Notes: generated from the sequence alone by a model not told the origin. DNA of 13,101 bases from an uncultured Prevotella sp. (GCA_946625715.1 CAMOTK010000031.1:1-13101), one strand, 5' to 3'; shown: positions 1 through 7,362, counted from the stretch's first letter. A program made the numbers and translations.

Positions 1-939
1 CCAGTTGTGGCCGTCGTAGGTGTGGCGGTCATACTCCACCTCGTAGGTTTTGTAGTACTCGCGGCGCGGGTCGTTCATGACCATGATGAAGGTGCCGTTG
101 ATAGGCTCGCCCACCACTTCTTTGAAGAAGGTCTTCGGGGTGTAGGTTTTGGCTTCGCCCACGGCTTTTCCGTCTTTGGTACGGAAGGCATAGGTGAACT
201 CTGCGGGCGGTTCGCCGATGGTGTACTGCAGCATGTGGTAGACTTGTGCCAGCATGCTGGTCTTGGCTTTCTCGAGGTCGGCGCCCTTCTTGCCCTTCTG
301 CACCATGTCGCGCAGCTGCAGTCCGTATTCGCGCAGTTTAGACGCGATGAGGCGCGAGGCGCGGCTGGTGTTGTCGCTCGAGAAGGTCTCGGGCATCACT
401 TCCTTGGGCACCAGACCGTACTTGTCGGCCAGGTCGGCCACGCCGCAGAACGTGCCGCCGTCGGCCAGCGGATAGTGGAAGAAGAACTGCACGCGCTGGT
501 CGTCGATGGGTTTCTCGGCAGTGTCGATGACGCCCTGGAGCATGAGGTTGGCCTTCTCCAGCTGGTCCCAGAAGAAGAGGGCAGCCTGCGAGAACTCTAC
601 GGTGAGCGAGTCGGTGCGGCGGGCGAAGTCGGCGCGCAGCACGTTCATGCCACTGAACATCCAGCAACGGCCCGACTGCAGCTGGTCGCTGATGGTCTGC
701 TTCTTGGTTTCCACACTGAAGTAGGTGTCGAGCTTGCCGGCATTGCGATGGTTCTTGGCCAGGTTGTCGATGGAGTTGGCGGCAATGGCATTCTGCAGTG
801 CACGGTCGGCAGGCGTGGCGGACTGCGCCTTCTGAATGTCCTTCAGCATCGAGGGCGAGATGCCGCCGCTCTTGGTTTGTGCAGTGGCCACCGACAGGGC
901 GCTAAGTGCGCACAGGGCGCAGATGAGTGTCTTCTTCAT
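1..939 (-). CDS. pepC: Aminopeptidase C / bleomycin hydrolase (peptidase C1B), 3' end beyond the window
   Basis: This is a papain-like cysteine aminopeptidase of family C1B, which trims N-terminal residues from peptides. The 313 codons seen here are the N-terminal part of a protein that is usually about 450 residues. The frame stays open to base 1, so the His and Asn of the catalytic triad lie outside the window. Residues 86-95 read DQLQSGRCWM, the C1B active-site block, with Gln86 for the oxyanion hole and Cys92 as nucleophile. Residues 1-20 form a signal peptide ending ATA before Gln21, so the enzyme is probably periplasmic or secreted, unlike cytoplasmic PepC of lactic acid bacteria. The ATG lies 9 bases after the stop of the M48 lipoprotein gene and has no promoter of its own, so the two genes are very likely co-transcribed. 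The family call is firm. The export call rests on the signal peptide only. Confidence 0.93.
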   Translation of the reverse strand, partial: MKKTLICALCALSALSVATAQTKSGGISPSMLKDIQKAQSATPADRALQNAIAANSIDNLAKNHRNAGKLDTYFSVETKKQTISDQLQSGRCWMFSGMNVLRADFARRTDSLTVEFSQAALFFWDQLEKANLMLQGVIDTAEKPIDDQRVQFFFHYPLADGGTFCGVADLADKYGLVPKEVMPETFSSDNTSRASRLIASKLREYGLQLRDMVQKGKKGADLEKAKTSMLAQVYHMLQYTIGEPPAEFTYAFRTKDGKAVGEAKTYTPKTFFKEVVGEPINGTFIMVMNDPRREYYKTYEVEYDRHTYDGHNW

Positions 940-948
940 AGTTGTTGG

Positions 949-1848
949 CTATTTTTTTTTGGTGGTTGACTTTTTCTTTGTGGTGGTCTTCTTGGCCGTT
1001 TTCTTAGTGGTTTTCTTGGAAGTCACGCTGACGGTCTTCTGCGGCGTGTAGTACTTCAGCGCCTCGGGCATCCAGCCCTGGATGTTCTTGATGCGGTCGG
1101 CATCGGAAGGGTGGTCGCTGAAGAGGCTGTTGGAACCGCTGCCCTGAGCAGCCATGCGCTGCCAGAAGGCGGTGGCCACCTGCGGGTCGTAGCCGGCCAT
1201 AGCGGCAAAGATGAGGCCCATGTGGTCGGCCTCGCTCTCCTGACTGCGCGAGAAGCCCGACGTCCAGAGCTGCGAACCCAGCGATGCGCCCAGCGAAATG
1301 AGCTGCTGCGTGCCCTGACCGAGGCCAGCGCCCTGTGCCACAGCGCCCAGCACCTGCATGCCATACTGCTTCTTGTACTCGTTGCTCAGGCGCTCGGCCG
1401 AATGTTTGGCCACGGCATGGGCAATCTCATGGCCTAACACCACGGCCAGCGAAGCCTCGTTCTGCGTGACGGGCAGCAGGCCTTCGTAGACCACAATCTT
1501 GCCGCCGGGCATGCAGAAAGCGTTCACCTGCTGGTCTTGCACGAGATTGAACTCCCAGGCATAGTTCTGGGTCTCGGCCGCCAGTCCGTTGGCATTGAGA
1601 TACTTCACTACGGCGTTGGCCAGGTTCTGCCCCACCCGCTTCACCATCTGCGTGTTGGTGGCATTGGTAGAAGGCTTGGCGCCTTTCATGTACTCCTGAT
1701 ACTGCTGGTAAGAGAGCGTGAGCACCTGCTGGTCGCTTACCAGTAAATTCTGTTTGCGCCCCGTGATGGGCACGGTCGATGTGGTGCCGCAACTGGCCAG
1801 AATGGCGCAGGCAACCGTCATCAATACGATTCTGATTTTCTTCATCAT
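949..1848 (-). CDS. M48-family zinc metalloprotease, lipoprotein
   Basis: This is a zinc endopeptidase of family M48, related to BepA/LoiP/Oma1-type proteases, which degrade or help mature envelope proteins. The start at 1848 gives 299 residues; the adjacent ATG at 1845 is equally possible. Upstream in-frame ATGs are ruled out because they precede the promoter at 1875-1905. Residues 1-20 form a lipoprotein signal with lipobox LASC (Cys20). HEIAH at 140-144 is the zinc-binding HExxH motif with Glu141 as catalyst. The block SRSQESEAD at 200-208 matches the conserved RxxExEAD segment that supplies the third ligand. The last 25 or so residues are almost only Lys, Thr and Ser, a basic tail not needed for catalysis that may touch peptidoglycan, nucleic acid or membrane (inference). 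It is the first gene of an operon with the exported aminopeptidase C. Its substrate is unknown. Confidence 0.93.
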   Translation of the reverse strand: MMKKIRIVLMTVACAILASCGTTSTVPITGRKQNLLVSDQQVLTLSYQQYQEYMKGAKPSTNATNTQMVKRVGQNLANAVVKYLNANGLAAETQNYAWEFNLVQDQQVNAFCMPGGKIVVYEGLLPVTQNEASLAVVLGHEIAHAVAKHSAERLSNEYKKQYGMQVLGAVAQGAGLGQGTQQLISLGASLGSQLWTSGFSRSQESEADHMGLIFAAMAGYDPQVATAFWQRMAAQGSGSNSLFSDHPSDADRIKNIQGWMPEALKYYTPQKTVSVTSKKTTKKTAKKTTTKKKSTTKKK

Positions 1849-1874
1849 ATCACTAATAATGTTTAATTTGTCTG

Positions 1875-1905
1875 CAAAAGTACGCATTTTTTTGCAAACA
1901 GCAAG
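1875..1905 (-). promoter_or_regulatory. Bacteroidota-type promoter for the M48-pepC operon
   Basis: On the minus strand CTTG (1905-1902) is followed by 19 bases and then TACTTTTG (1882-1875), matching the TTG-N19-TAnnTTTG consensus. Transcription should begin near 1868, about 20 bases before the M48 start codon. This supports the short M48 start. Confidence 0.8.
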
Positions 1906-1916
1906 GCTATATGCAC

Positions 1917-1949
1917 AAAAAAGTCGCAGGCGACGTGCACCTGCGACTT
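1917..1949 (-). terminator. Rho-independent terminator after the 120-residue secreted protein gene
   Basis: A perfect 10-bp stem (AAGTCGCAGG at 1921-1930 with CCTGCGACTT at 1940-1949) and a 9-base loop is followed on the minus strand by a run of Ts (complement of the As at 1917-1922). It lies about 40 bases after the stop at 1988. It separates that gene from the M48-pepC operon, whose promoter begins just beyond it. Confidence 0.9.
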
Positions 1950-1987
1950 GGTTACTCAATTAAAACAACTTTTTTCTTTTCTCCGGT

Positions 1988-2350
1988 TTACTTCAGACCA
2001 CGGTTCTGGAGCGTAATGTTGAGCAGCATCACATACTTACGATACTGGTCGGCATCGAGAACGTAGTGCATGTTCTTCAAATCCCACTCAAGCACGCGGT
2101 CGAGCTGGGCCTCACGGTCGTCCTTGTGGAGCTGGCCAATGAGCTTCAGCTCACGCTCAAACACGTCGAGCACATCCTGGAACATAGCCTTCTGGTCCTT
2201 GTTCAGGTCGAGAGCCTTTGCCAAACGCTTCACATTGATGTTCATGTCGTAAGCCTCAACGTTGTTCAGATTGGCGGCTGTCTCGTTTTCTGCAAATGTC
2301 ATTGTCATGCTAAGCATTGCAATAACCATCATCATCATTCTTTTTTTCAT
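1988..2350 (-). CDS. Small secreted protein of unknown function
   Basis: The product has 120 residues and I do not recognise a named family. A signal peptide with four Met in a row at positions 5-8 ends FA at residue 20, so the mature protein of about 100 residues is probably periplasmic. The rest is predicted largely helical, with charged amphipathic stretches. The segments LDLNKDQKAMFQDVL (47-61) and LDADQYRKYVMLLN recall the repeated 'LT-x-x-Q' helices of Spy/CpxP-like periplasmic proteins, but the resemblance is weak and may only reflect a helical hairpin fold. The gene is monocistronic, with a consensus promoter at 2503-2533, a leader of about 145 bases and a strong terminator at 1917-1949. 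It has the codon use and GC content of its neighbours, so it is a real native gene. Confidence 0.85.
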   Translation of the reverse strand: MKKRMMMMVIAMLSMTMTFAENETAANLNNVEAYDMNINVKRLAKALDLNKDQKAMFQDVLDVFERELKLIGQLHKDDREAQLDRVLEWDLKNMHYVLDADQYRKYVMLLNITLQNRGLK

Positions 2351-2502
2351 CTTTTTACCCTTTCTTTTCTTTACTCAGAGTCGCTTCGGTCGTTTTGTTG
2401 TTATCCTGTTTTCTTTTTACCTTTTTTATTATTAATGTTCGACCTTCAGCGGCTCCTACTTTCTTGTTGTGTTTGTTATCCTTTTGTCTTTGTTTGACGA
2501 TG
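2351..2502 (-). promoter_or_regulatory. Long A-rich, T-poor 5' leader of the secreted protein gene
   Basis: Together with the facing promoters this fills the 327-base gap between the divergent genes at 2350 and 2678. Read on the minus strand, the leader of about 145 bases is rich in A and poor in T and shows no stable hairpin. It contains the direct repeat AGGATAACAA twice (complements at 2398-2407 and 2473-2482, 75 bases apart). One reading frame stays open to a stop at 2355, 5 bases before the ATG, but has no start codon inside the transcript. Confidence 0.45.
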
Positions 2503-2533
2503 CAAAGGTAAGGCGTTTTTTTCAACCAGCAAG
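2503..2533 (-). promoter_or_regulatory. Bacteroidota-type promoter for the small secreted protein gene
   Basis: The minus strand reads CTTG (2533-2530), 19 bases, then TACCTTTG (2510-2503). The match to TTG-N19-TAnnTTTG is exact. The predicted start is near 2496. Confidence 0.8.
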
Positions 2534-2642
2534 CGTTTTTACCCCACTGTGTGCGAAAACAGTCCCTTTTGTTGATACAAGTCAACGAATAGCAGATTTA
2601 TTGTTTTTTTGGCTTTTATGCGTTAAACTCCAATCTTTTTCG

Positions 2643-2650
2643 TACCTTTG
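2643..2650 (+). promoter_or_regulatory. -7 box for slyD-aroC
   Basis: TACCTTTG matches TAnnTTTG and lies 27 bases before the slyD ATG. No TTG sits at the expected distance upstream, so this promoter has a poor -33 element. It probably serves slyD and aroC. Confidence 0.6.
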
Positions 2651-2677
2651 CACCATAATTTAAAACTTTAAGATTTT

Positions 2678-3265
2678 ATGGACAAACCACAGAACAAGTA
2701 CATCACTGCGAGCTATCAGCTCTACTCCTTCGACGAGAACGGCAACAGACACCTTGAAGAGGAGACGCAGCAGGGACGCCCCTTCCAGTTTATCAGCGGA
2801 TTTGGCATGGCCCTCGACGCTTTTGAAAAGAACATCGTCGACCTGGAGCCAGGCACAAAGTTCGACTTCGAACTGGCGGCTGCCGACGGTTTTGGCGAGT
2901 ACGACCCTGAAGGCGTACACCAGATGGGCCGCGACGTGTTTACCGTCAACGGCCAGTTCGACACCGAAAACATCTTCGAAGGTGCCGTCATCACCATGAT
3001 GGATGCCGACGAGCGCCGCTTCATGGCCCGCGTCGTAGAAATCACCGACAACCACGTGACCATCGACACCAACCACCCGCTGGCCGGACAGAAGCTGCAA
3101 TTCACGGGCACCATTCTGGAAAATCGCGACGCCACCAACGAGGAGATTCAGCAAATGGTCAACTACCTGAGCGGCGAAGGCTGCGGATGCGGATGCGACG
3201 ACTGCGGCGACGGCTGCGGCAAACACGAGAAAGGCGGTTGCGGATGCGGCCACTGCCACCACTAA
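2678..3265 (+). CDS. slyD: FKBP-type peptidyl-prolyl isomerase, SlyD-like, with metal-binding tail
   Basis: The protein (195 residues) catalyses cis-trans isomerisation of prolyl bonds and acts as a folding chaperone in the cytoplasm. No signal peptide is present. It follows the SlyD order: an FKBP half (about residues 1-72, with [14 protein letters not shown] and [18 protein letters not shown]), an insert-in-flap chaperone domain (about 73-130, starting at the RDVF segment), the returning FKBP strand ([16 protein letters not shown]), and a tail. The tail from Cys169 to the end holds eight Cys (169, 171, 173, 176, 180, 188, 190, 193) and four His (183, 192, 194, 195), as in E. coli SlyD, where a similar tail binds nickel and other metals. 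Metal delivery here is inferred from that. The gap to aroC is 31 bases with no terminator, so the two are probably co-transcribed. Confidence 0.92.
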   Translation: MDKPQNKYITASYQLYSFDENGNRHLEEETQQGRPFQFISGFGMALDAFEKNIVDLEPGTKFDFELAAADGFGEYDPEGVHQMGRDVFTVNGQFDTENIFEGAVITMMDADERRFMARVVEITDNHVTIDTNHPLAGQKLQFTGTILENRDATNEEIQQMVNYLSGEGCGCGCDDCGDGCGKHEKGGCGCGHCHH

Positions 3266-3296
3266 AACATTTCTAACACAAAAAACTAAAAGAAAA

Positions 3297-4370
3297 GTGA
3301 ACACCTTCGGAACACGCTTCAGACTGACCACCTTTGGCGAAAGCCACGGCGAAGCCATTGGCGGCGTTGTAGACGGCATGCCGGCTGGCATCAGCATAGA
3401 CTTAGACTTTATTCAACAGGAACTGCGCCGACGCCGGCCGGGCCAAAGCGCCATCACCACATCGAGGCAGGAACCCGACGAGGTAGAACTGCTCAGTGGC
3501 GTGTTTGAAGGCAAGACTACGGGCACGCCCATCGGCTTCATTGTCAGAAACCAGAACCAGCACTCGCAGGACTACGAGAACATGCGCTGCCAGTTCCGGC
3601 CCTCGCATGCCGACTTCACCTATCAGATTAAATATGGTATACGCGACCATCGCGGCGGCGGACGCTCGTCGGCCCGCATCACCATCAGTCGCGTGGTGGC
3701 CGGAGCACTGGCCAAACTGGCCCTGCGCCAGCTGGGCATCACCGTGCAGGCCTACACCTCGCAGGTGGGCCACATCGCCTTGGAACACGACTACACGCAC
3801 TACGACCTCGCAACGACCGAGCAGAACGCTGTGCGCTGTCCCGACCAGGAGAAGGCTCGCGAGATGGAAACGCTCATCAGCCAGGTGAAGGCCGAAGGCG
3901 ACACCATTGGCGGCGTCATCACGGGCGTCATCAAAGGCTGTCCCATAGGACTGGGCGAACCCGAGTTTGGCAAGCTACATGCCGATTTGGGGGCGGCCAT
4001 GCTCAGCATCAATGCCGTGAAAGGCTTCGAATATGGCGGTGGATTCGCTGGTGTCTGCCAGCGCGGCTCCGAACAGAACGACCGGTTCTGCACTGCCGAC
4101 GGACGCATCACAACCGCCACCAACCGCAGCGGTGGCATACAAGGCGGCATTTCCAACGGTCAGGACATCTACTTCCGTGTGGCTTTCAAGCCCGTGGCTA
4201 CCATCCTTCAGCCACAGGAAACGGTCGATATGGAAGGCAACGCCACCACGCTGACAGCCCGCGGCCGCCACGACCCCTGCGTGTTGCCAAGAGCAGTGCC
4301 TATTGTCGAAGCAATGGCCGCAATTACTGTTTTTGACCACTATCTATTAGAAAAATCGTCAAGAATTTAG
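3297..4370 (+). CDS. aroC: Chorismate synthase
   Basis: The enzyme converts 5-enolpyruvylshikimate-3-phosphate to chorismate, the last step of the shikimate pathway, using reduced FMN. The product has 357 residues, normal for the family. All three family signatures are present: [16 protein letters not shown] from residue 14 (catalytic His17), RGGGRSSAR at 119-127, and [13 protein letters not shown] from residue 324. The reading frame begins with GTG at 3297; translation directly gives NTFGTRF, the standard N-terminus, and no ATG fits better. It follows slyD by 31 bases and probably shares its promoter. The protein is cytoplasmic. Confidence 0.98.
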   Translation: MNTFGTRFRLTTFGESHGEAIGGVVDGMPAGISIDLDFIQQELRRRRPGQSAITTSRQEPDEVELLSGVFEGKTTGTPIGFIVRNQNQHSQDYENMRCQFRPSHADFTYQIKYGIRDHRGGGRSSARITISRVVAGALAKLALRQLGITVQAYTSQVGHIALEHDYTHYDLATTEQNAVRCPDQEKAREMETLISQVKAEGDTIGGVITGVIKGCPIGLGEPEFGKLHADLGAAMLSINAVKGFEYGGGFAGVCQRGSEQNDRFCTADGRITTATNRSGGIQGGISNGQDIYFRVAFKPVATILQPQETVDMEGNATTLTARGRHDPCVLPRAVPIVEAMAAITVFDHYLLEKSSRI

Positions 4371-4410
4371 AAAAAAACGCATGTTTTATGCAAAAGATTG
4401 CAAAAACAAT

Positions 4411-4440
4411 TTGCTGTTTGAAAATAAAATCGTAAATTTG
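4411..4440 (+). promoter_or_regulatory. Orphan promoter downstream of aroC
   Basis: TTG (4411-4413), 19 bases, TAAATTTG (4433-4440) is a full consensus match on the plus strand. No plus-strand gene follows; the next gene, pyrD, is on the other strand. It would start a transcript near 4446. Confidence 0.65.
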
Positions 4441-4445
4441 CAGTG

Positions 4446-4543
4446 CTTTTAGGGGTTTGTGATAAATCCTGATAAGCTCTAGTTAAGTCTAGTTTAGTTT
4501 TTGTGTTGGTTGAGGGTGGCCGATTGGCTACCCTCAAATTTTT
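4446..4543 (+). ncRNA. Candidate small RNA between aroC and pyrD
   Basis: A consensus promoter (4411-4440) and an intrinsic terminator (4510-4543) enclose about 98 bases with no ATG on this strand. The 5' part is AT-rich and contains a CTAGTT repeat (in CTCTAGTTAAGTCTAGTTTAG-like sequence). The 3' part is the terminator hairpin. The RNA would run toward the 3' end of pyrD and could touch that mRNA's tail. No known RNA family is recognised. An alternative is that the hairpin simply ends aroC transcription and the promoter is inactive. Confidence 0.4.
4510..4543 (+). terminator. Intrinsic terminator, plus strand
   Basis: A 12-bp stem with one G-T pair (4510-4521 with 4526-4537) and the 4-base loop GATT is followed by ATTTTT. 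The minus strand has no T-run after the stem, so it acts for plus-strand transcripts: the candidate small RNA, the slyD-aroC message, or both. Confidence 0.85.
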
Positions 4544-4579
4544 ATGGTTTTCGCTCAAAGAGCGGCTGCCGACAGGCTT

Positions 4580-5485
4580 TTATACCACGCCTATGATTTC
4601 TTCTACCGACTGGCAACCGTGGCGGTCGAGCCACTCACTAATGCCGTCGCGCACCTTGATGGTCACCGCCGGGTCGAGGAAGTTGGCCGTGCCAATCTCA
4701 ATGGCCGTGGCACCTGCCATGAAGAACTCGATGGCATCTTGGGCCGTGGCAATGCCGCCAAGTCCCACCACAGGTATCTTCACCGCCTTGGCCACCTGCC
4801 ACACCATGCGCAAGGCCACAGGCTTCACGCAGGGACCGCTCAGACCACCCGTACCAATGCTCAAGCGCGAACAGCGGCGCTCCGTATCTATCGACATGCC
4901 CATCAGCGTGTTGATGAGCGACACGCCATCGGCTCCTTCTGCCTCTACGGCACGCGCAATCTCGGCAATATCGGTCACGTTGGGCGAGAGCTTCACGATG
5001 AGCGTCTTATGATAGCGCTCACGCACGGCCCTGACCACGCTCTGGGCACCACTGCATGTGACGCCGAAAGCCATGCCGCCGTCTTTCACGTTGGGACAGG
5101 AGATATTGAGCTCAATGGCCGGAATCTTCTCCAGAGCGTCTATCCGTGCTGCACATTCAGCATAGTCCTCTGGCGAAGAACCGCTCACGTTGACAATCAT
5201 ATTTGTATCAATGTCCTTTATCTGCGGATAGATGTGCTCGCAGAAATAGTCGACGCCCTTGTTTTGAAGCCCCACACAGTTGAGCATGCCGCTGGCCGTC
5301 TCGGCCATACGCGGATAGTCGTTGCCCTCACGCGGCTTCAGGGTTGTACCTTTGACGATGATGCCGCCTATCTGGTCGAGCGGCACGAAATCCTGGAACT
5401 CCAGCCCATAGCCAAACGTTCCCGATGCCGTCATCACGGGATTCTTCAGCGCCAGGTCGCCAATCTTGACGTTTAATGTTGCCAT
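4580..5485 (-). CDS. pyrD: Dihydroorotate dehydrogenase, class 1B catalytic subunit
   Basis: This enzyme oxidises dihydroorotate to orotate in pyrimidine synthesis, with FMN as cofactor. The product has 301 residues, typical for class 1B. The motif NISCPN places the catalytic Cys at residue 130, the same number as in the Lactococcus lactis class 1B enzyme. A class 1A enzyme would have Ser in another context of the same loop, and class 2 enzymes carry an N-terminal membrane helix that is absent here. The FMN phosphate-binding glycines lie in [13 protein letters not shown] and the following GTANF segment. The start at 5485 overlaps the end of pyrK by 13 bases, so the two subunits are translationally linked and made together, as expected for the PyrD2-PyrK2 complex that uses NAD+. 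The protein is cytoplasmic. No clear terminator follows on this strand. Confidence 0.97.
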   Translation of the reverse strand: MATLNVKIGDLALKNPVMTASGTFGYGLEFQDFVPLDQIGGIIVKGTTLKPREGNDYPRMAETASGMLNCVGLQNKGVDYFCEHIYPQIKDIDTNMIVNVSGSSPEDYAECAARIDALEKIPAIELNISCPNVKDGGMAFGVTCSGAQSVVRAVRERYHKTLIVKLSPNVTDIAEIARAVEAEGADGVSLINTLMGMSIDTERRCSRLSIGTGGLSGPCVKPVALRMVWQVAKAVKIPVVGLGGIATAQDAIEFFMAGATAIEIGTANFLDPAVTIKVRDGISEWLDRHGCQSVEEIIGVV

Positions 5486-6270
5486 AACAAATTCTCCTTT
5501 TTGAATACTGGTCCGTCTTTACACACACACACGTTGTGCTGGCCCATCGTGCCGTCGGCCTCAGGCTGCAACGTTTTCTCCACACAACAGAGGCAAGCGC
5601 CCAGACCGCAGGCCATCATGTTCTCGAGAGATACCTCGCAGTCGACGCCGGCCTGCCACGCATAGCGCACCACGGCCTTCATCATGGGCGTGGGGCCACA
5701 GCACTGGACGAGGTCGAAACGCTCCTCAGAGAGCACGCTATGATTGGTCACAAAGCCGCGCTCGCCCATAGAACCATCTTCTGTAGTCACCAGCACACGA
5801 CCGTATTTCCTGAACTCGTCGAGCAGCAGCAGGTCATTGGCCGTGCGGGCGCCAAGCAGGAAGGTGGGCGATGCCCCCAGTTTCTTCATCACTGCCCCCT
5901 GATAGAGCAGAGGCGCTACGCCCACGCCACCGCCAACCAACAAGGGCGAGCGCTGGGTGCCGGCAGAAAAACCATTGCCAAGCGGCAACACACAGTTGAG
6001 CCGTTCGCCAGGCTGCAAAGCGGCCAAGCGGCGAGTGCCTTCACCTACGGTGGCCACGAGCAACCAAAGCTCGTTGGCTTCCTTATCAACGAAATTGATG
6101 GAAATAGGGCGGCGCAGGAAGGTAGCAGGCGAATTGTCGACACGCACCTCTACAAACTGTCCTGGCAGCATTTCGGGCAAGGGCTGCTTGTCGGTCAGGC
6201 GGATGAGCACATAGCGCTCGTGAATCCGCTCTACAGCCCTGACCATAAGGTCAAGAATGAATTTTTTCAT
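5473..6270 (-). CDS. pyrK: Dihydroorotate dehydrogenase electron-transfer subunit
   Basis: PyrK carries FAD and a [2Fe-2S] cluster and passes electrons from PyrD's FMN to NAD+. The product has 265 residues, normal for the family. The FAD-binding motif RRPIS is at 53-57, the nucleotide-binding glycine loop GGGVGVAP at 113-120, and [11 protein letters not shown] from 190 is the usual NAD-side motif. The cluster ligands are Cys221, Cys226 and Cys229 (C-x4-C-x2-C) and probably Cys250 in CKDGPVF; nearby Cys228 and Cys248 are extra. It is the first gene of the pyrK-pyrD operon and has a strong promoter just upstream at 6295-6325. The start codon is 25 bases downstream of the -7 box. Confidence 0.97.
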   Translation of the reverse strand: MKKFILDLMVRAVERIHERYVLIRLTDKQPLPEMLPGQFVEVRVDNSPATFLRRPISINFVDKEANELWLLVATVGEGTRRLAALQPGERLNCVLPLGNGFSAGTQRSPLLVGGGVGVAPLLYQGAVMKKLGASPTFLLGARTANDLLLLDEFRKYGRVLVTTEDGSMGERGFVTNHSVLSEERFDLVQCCGPTPMMKAVVRYAWQAGVDCEVSLENMMACGLGACLCCVEKTLQPEADGTMGQHNVCVCKDGPVFKKENLLWQH

Positions 6271-6294
6271 GTCTTAATCAATAAAAATCTGGTG

Positions 6295-6325
6295 CAAAGA
6301 TACTAAGAAAGTACGAAACACCAAA
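6295..6325 (-). promoter_or_regulatory. Promoter for pyrK-pyrD
   Basis: The minus strand reads TTTG (6325-6322), 19 bases, TATCTTTG (6302-6295), a full match to the Bacteroidota consensus. The predicted start is near 6289, giving a leader of about 20 bases with no room for a pyrimidine attenuator. Confidence 0.85.
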
Positions 6326-6408
6326 GGAAAATATGACGTAAATATCACTGCAATGAGCCGGAAAGACCCACTGAAAGATAGGGAAAGAGGGGAAAAAAGG
6401 GATAAAAA

Positions 6409-6681
6409 TCAGGGCAATCCGTCGCCTCGGGGCGCATAGAATTGCGCAAAATCATGGTCGACAGCACGGGCGTTCTGACACACAAAGTGCTGATTTACAG
6501 ACTGTAAGGGCAAAACAAAGCGCTTCGTGGGGAACTTGACAGACTGGTCGCCATCGGGCAGCACGCTGCCAGAAAACAATGCCATTGCCTCAAAACATAT
6601 CATGCAGAGGCAGAAGAGCAGCGAGAACATCCAGTATCTGGAAGCCTTTTTTATATTTAATAATGTATATATAGCCTTCAT
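6409..6681 (-). CDS. Small single-helix membrane or secreted protein, unknown function
   Basis: The product has 90 residues and I do not recognise it. The start at 6681 is chosen because the promoter at 6729-6758 begins transcription near 6723, about 40 bases upstream; the longer frame starting at 6741 would begin inside the promoter. Residues 1-15 are polar and basic. Residues 17-37 are a hydrophobic segment rich in Phe, Leu, Cys and Met that could be a membrane anchor or an uncleaved signal. About 53 polar residues follow, with no repeated motif and two Cys near the hydrophobic segment plus one further along. If the segment is an anchor, the positive N-terminus predicts the C-terminal part faces the periplasm. 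No clear terminator follows. It could be a recently evolved or lineage-specific gene; the promoter is the main argument that it is expressed. Confidence 0.6.
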   Translation of the reverse strand: MKAIYTLLNIKKASRYWMFSLLFCLCMICFEAMALFSGSVLPDGDQSVKFPTKRFVLPLQSVNQHFVCQNARAVDHDFAQFYAPRGDGLP

Positions 6682-6728
6682 TTTAATGGTCTTTATGGGT
6701 GAAAAACGGTTAGAAACCGAATTTTCTG

Positions 6729-6758
6729 CAAAGATAAACAATAAATCTGAATTTACAA
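6729..6758 (-). promoter_or_regulatory. Promoter for the 90-residue protein gene
   Basis: The minus strand reads TTG (6758-6756), 19 bases, TATCTTTG (6736-6729), a full match. A perfect inverted repeat ends 12 bases upstream of the -33 box, in the position of an activator or repressor site. Confidence 0.75.
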
Positions 6759-6770
6759 AATAAAATATTC

Positions 6771-6801
6771 ACTTTTTTACATGAAAATGATGTAAAAAAG
6801 T
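6771..6801. repeat. Perfect 12-bp inverted repeat upstream of the 90-residue protein promoter
   Basis: ACTTTTTTACAT (6771-6782) and its exact reverse complement (6790-6801) are separated by 7 bases. It lies between the -33 box of the downstream gene and the terminator of the XRE gene. The half-sites suit a dimeric DNA-binding protein. It is not a typical terminator because the stem has almost no GC. Confidence 0.7.
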
Positions 6802-6823
6802 AAATTTTTGGCTATAAAAAGAT

Positions 6824-6847
6824 AAAAACAGCCCTAAAAACGGGCTG
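6824..6847 (-). terminator. Rho-independent terminator of the XRE regulator gene
   Basis: The 6-bp stem CAGCCC/GGGCTG (6829-6834 with 6842-6847) and a 7-base loop is followed on the minus strand by TTTTT. It lies 12 bases after the stop codon. Confidence 0.85.
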
Positions 6848-6858
6848 AATGAGCGTTT

Positions 6859-7326
6859 TTAGGCCTTTGAAGGCGTGAAGCTCTCCCAGGTCTGATCGTC
6901 GTAATATACCCGTATCTCGGTGACTTTCCGCTGGTGGAAATCGGCTTTTTTGATGTTTTCGATTTGATTTTCCAAATGTGTAGGTCTTACACCATTAGAA
7001 TTAGTAACGGTTTGAGGCGCAAAATTTGGGCGAGAAGGGGCCATAAATTCGCTATCAAAGAGCGTTCCCTGGGCAAATTGGTCGCCATTTTGCCCGCTTT
7101 CTGCCTCTGGAGTTGTCTTTTTGAACATTTCGCCCGTTCCGAACATCAACCAGTCGGTACTAATGTCAGGAATTTTTCGTTTGATAGCCTCCACTATATT
7201 CAGGGTGGGCTTGGTGCGATCATTAAAGATGCTACTCAGCGATGCTGGCGACATGCCAATGAACTCAGCAAAGACCTGTTGGGTCATGTGCTGCGACTCC
7301 ATAATCTGCCTAATTCTATCCTTCAT
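6859..7326 (-). CDS. XRE-family helix-turn-helix transcriptional regulator
   Basis: The product has 155 residues. Residues 1-65 form an HTH_3/Cro-CI type DNA-binding domain: QQVFAEFIGMSPASLSSIF is the helix-turn-helix, followed by the typical RTKPTLNIVEAI and the late helix STDWLMFGTGEMF seen in Bacteroidota XRE proteins. Residues 70-125 are a polar linker, low in predicted structure. A short C-terminal segment, about residues 133-155, includes KVTEIRVYYDDQTWESF, which looks like a beta strand pair. No protease or ligand-binding domain is present, so it is not a LexA-like repressor. Targets are unknown; candidate sites are the inverted repeats at 7349-7362 in its own leader and at 6771-6801. 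The gene has its own promoter and terminator, and AT-rich DNA surrounds it. Confidence 0.9.
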   Translation of the reverse strand: MKDRIRQIMESQHMTQQVFAEFIGMSPASLSSIFNDRTKPTLNIVEAIKRKIPDISTDWLMFGTGEMFKKTTPEAESGQNGDQFAQGTLFDSEFMAPSRPNFAPQTVTNSNGVRPTHLENQIENIKKADFHQRKVTEIRVYYDDQTWESFTPSKA

Positions 7327-7348
7327 ACTGGTAATGGGTCTTAAAAGT

Positions 7349-7362
7349 GGGGATTTTTCCCC
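7349..7362. promoter_or_regulatory. GGGGA-TTTT-TCCCC dyad in the XRE gene leader
   Basis: A perfect 5-bp GC-rich inverted repeat with T-runs and A-runs on each side lies about 10 to 25 bases after the predicted transcription start and 23 bases before the ATG. It could be an autoregulatory operator or a hairpin in the mRNA leader. Confidence 0.5.

Noticed and set aside
7..969. 320-codon plus-strand open frame opposite pepC
   Set aside because: It is antisense to a gene with clear catalytic motifs and signal peptide; the long open frame follows from GC-rich codon use. Its translation is low-complexity and matches no family.
2355..2585. 76-codon minus-strand frame in the leader of the secreted protein gene
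   Set aside because: Its only ATG lies upstream of the promoter, so it cannot be translated from that transcript; the sequence is Lys/Asn-rich low complexity.
4544..5476. 310-codon plus-strand open frame opposite pyrD
   Set aside because: pyrD is certain from NISCPN and its overlap with pyrK; the antisense frame has no recognisable domain.
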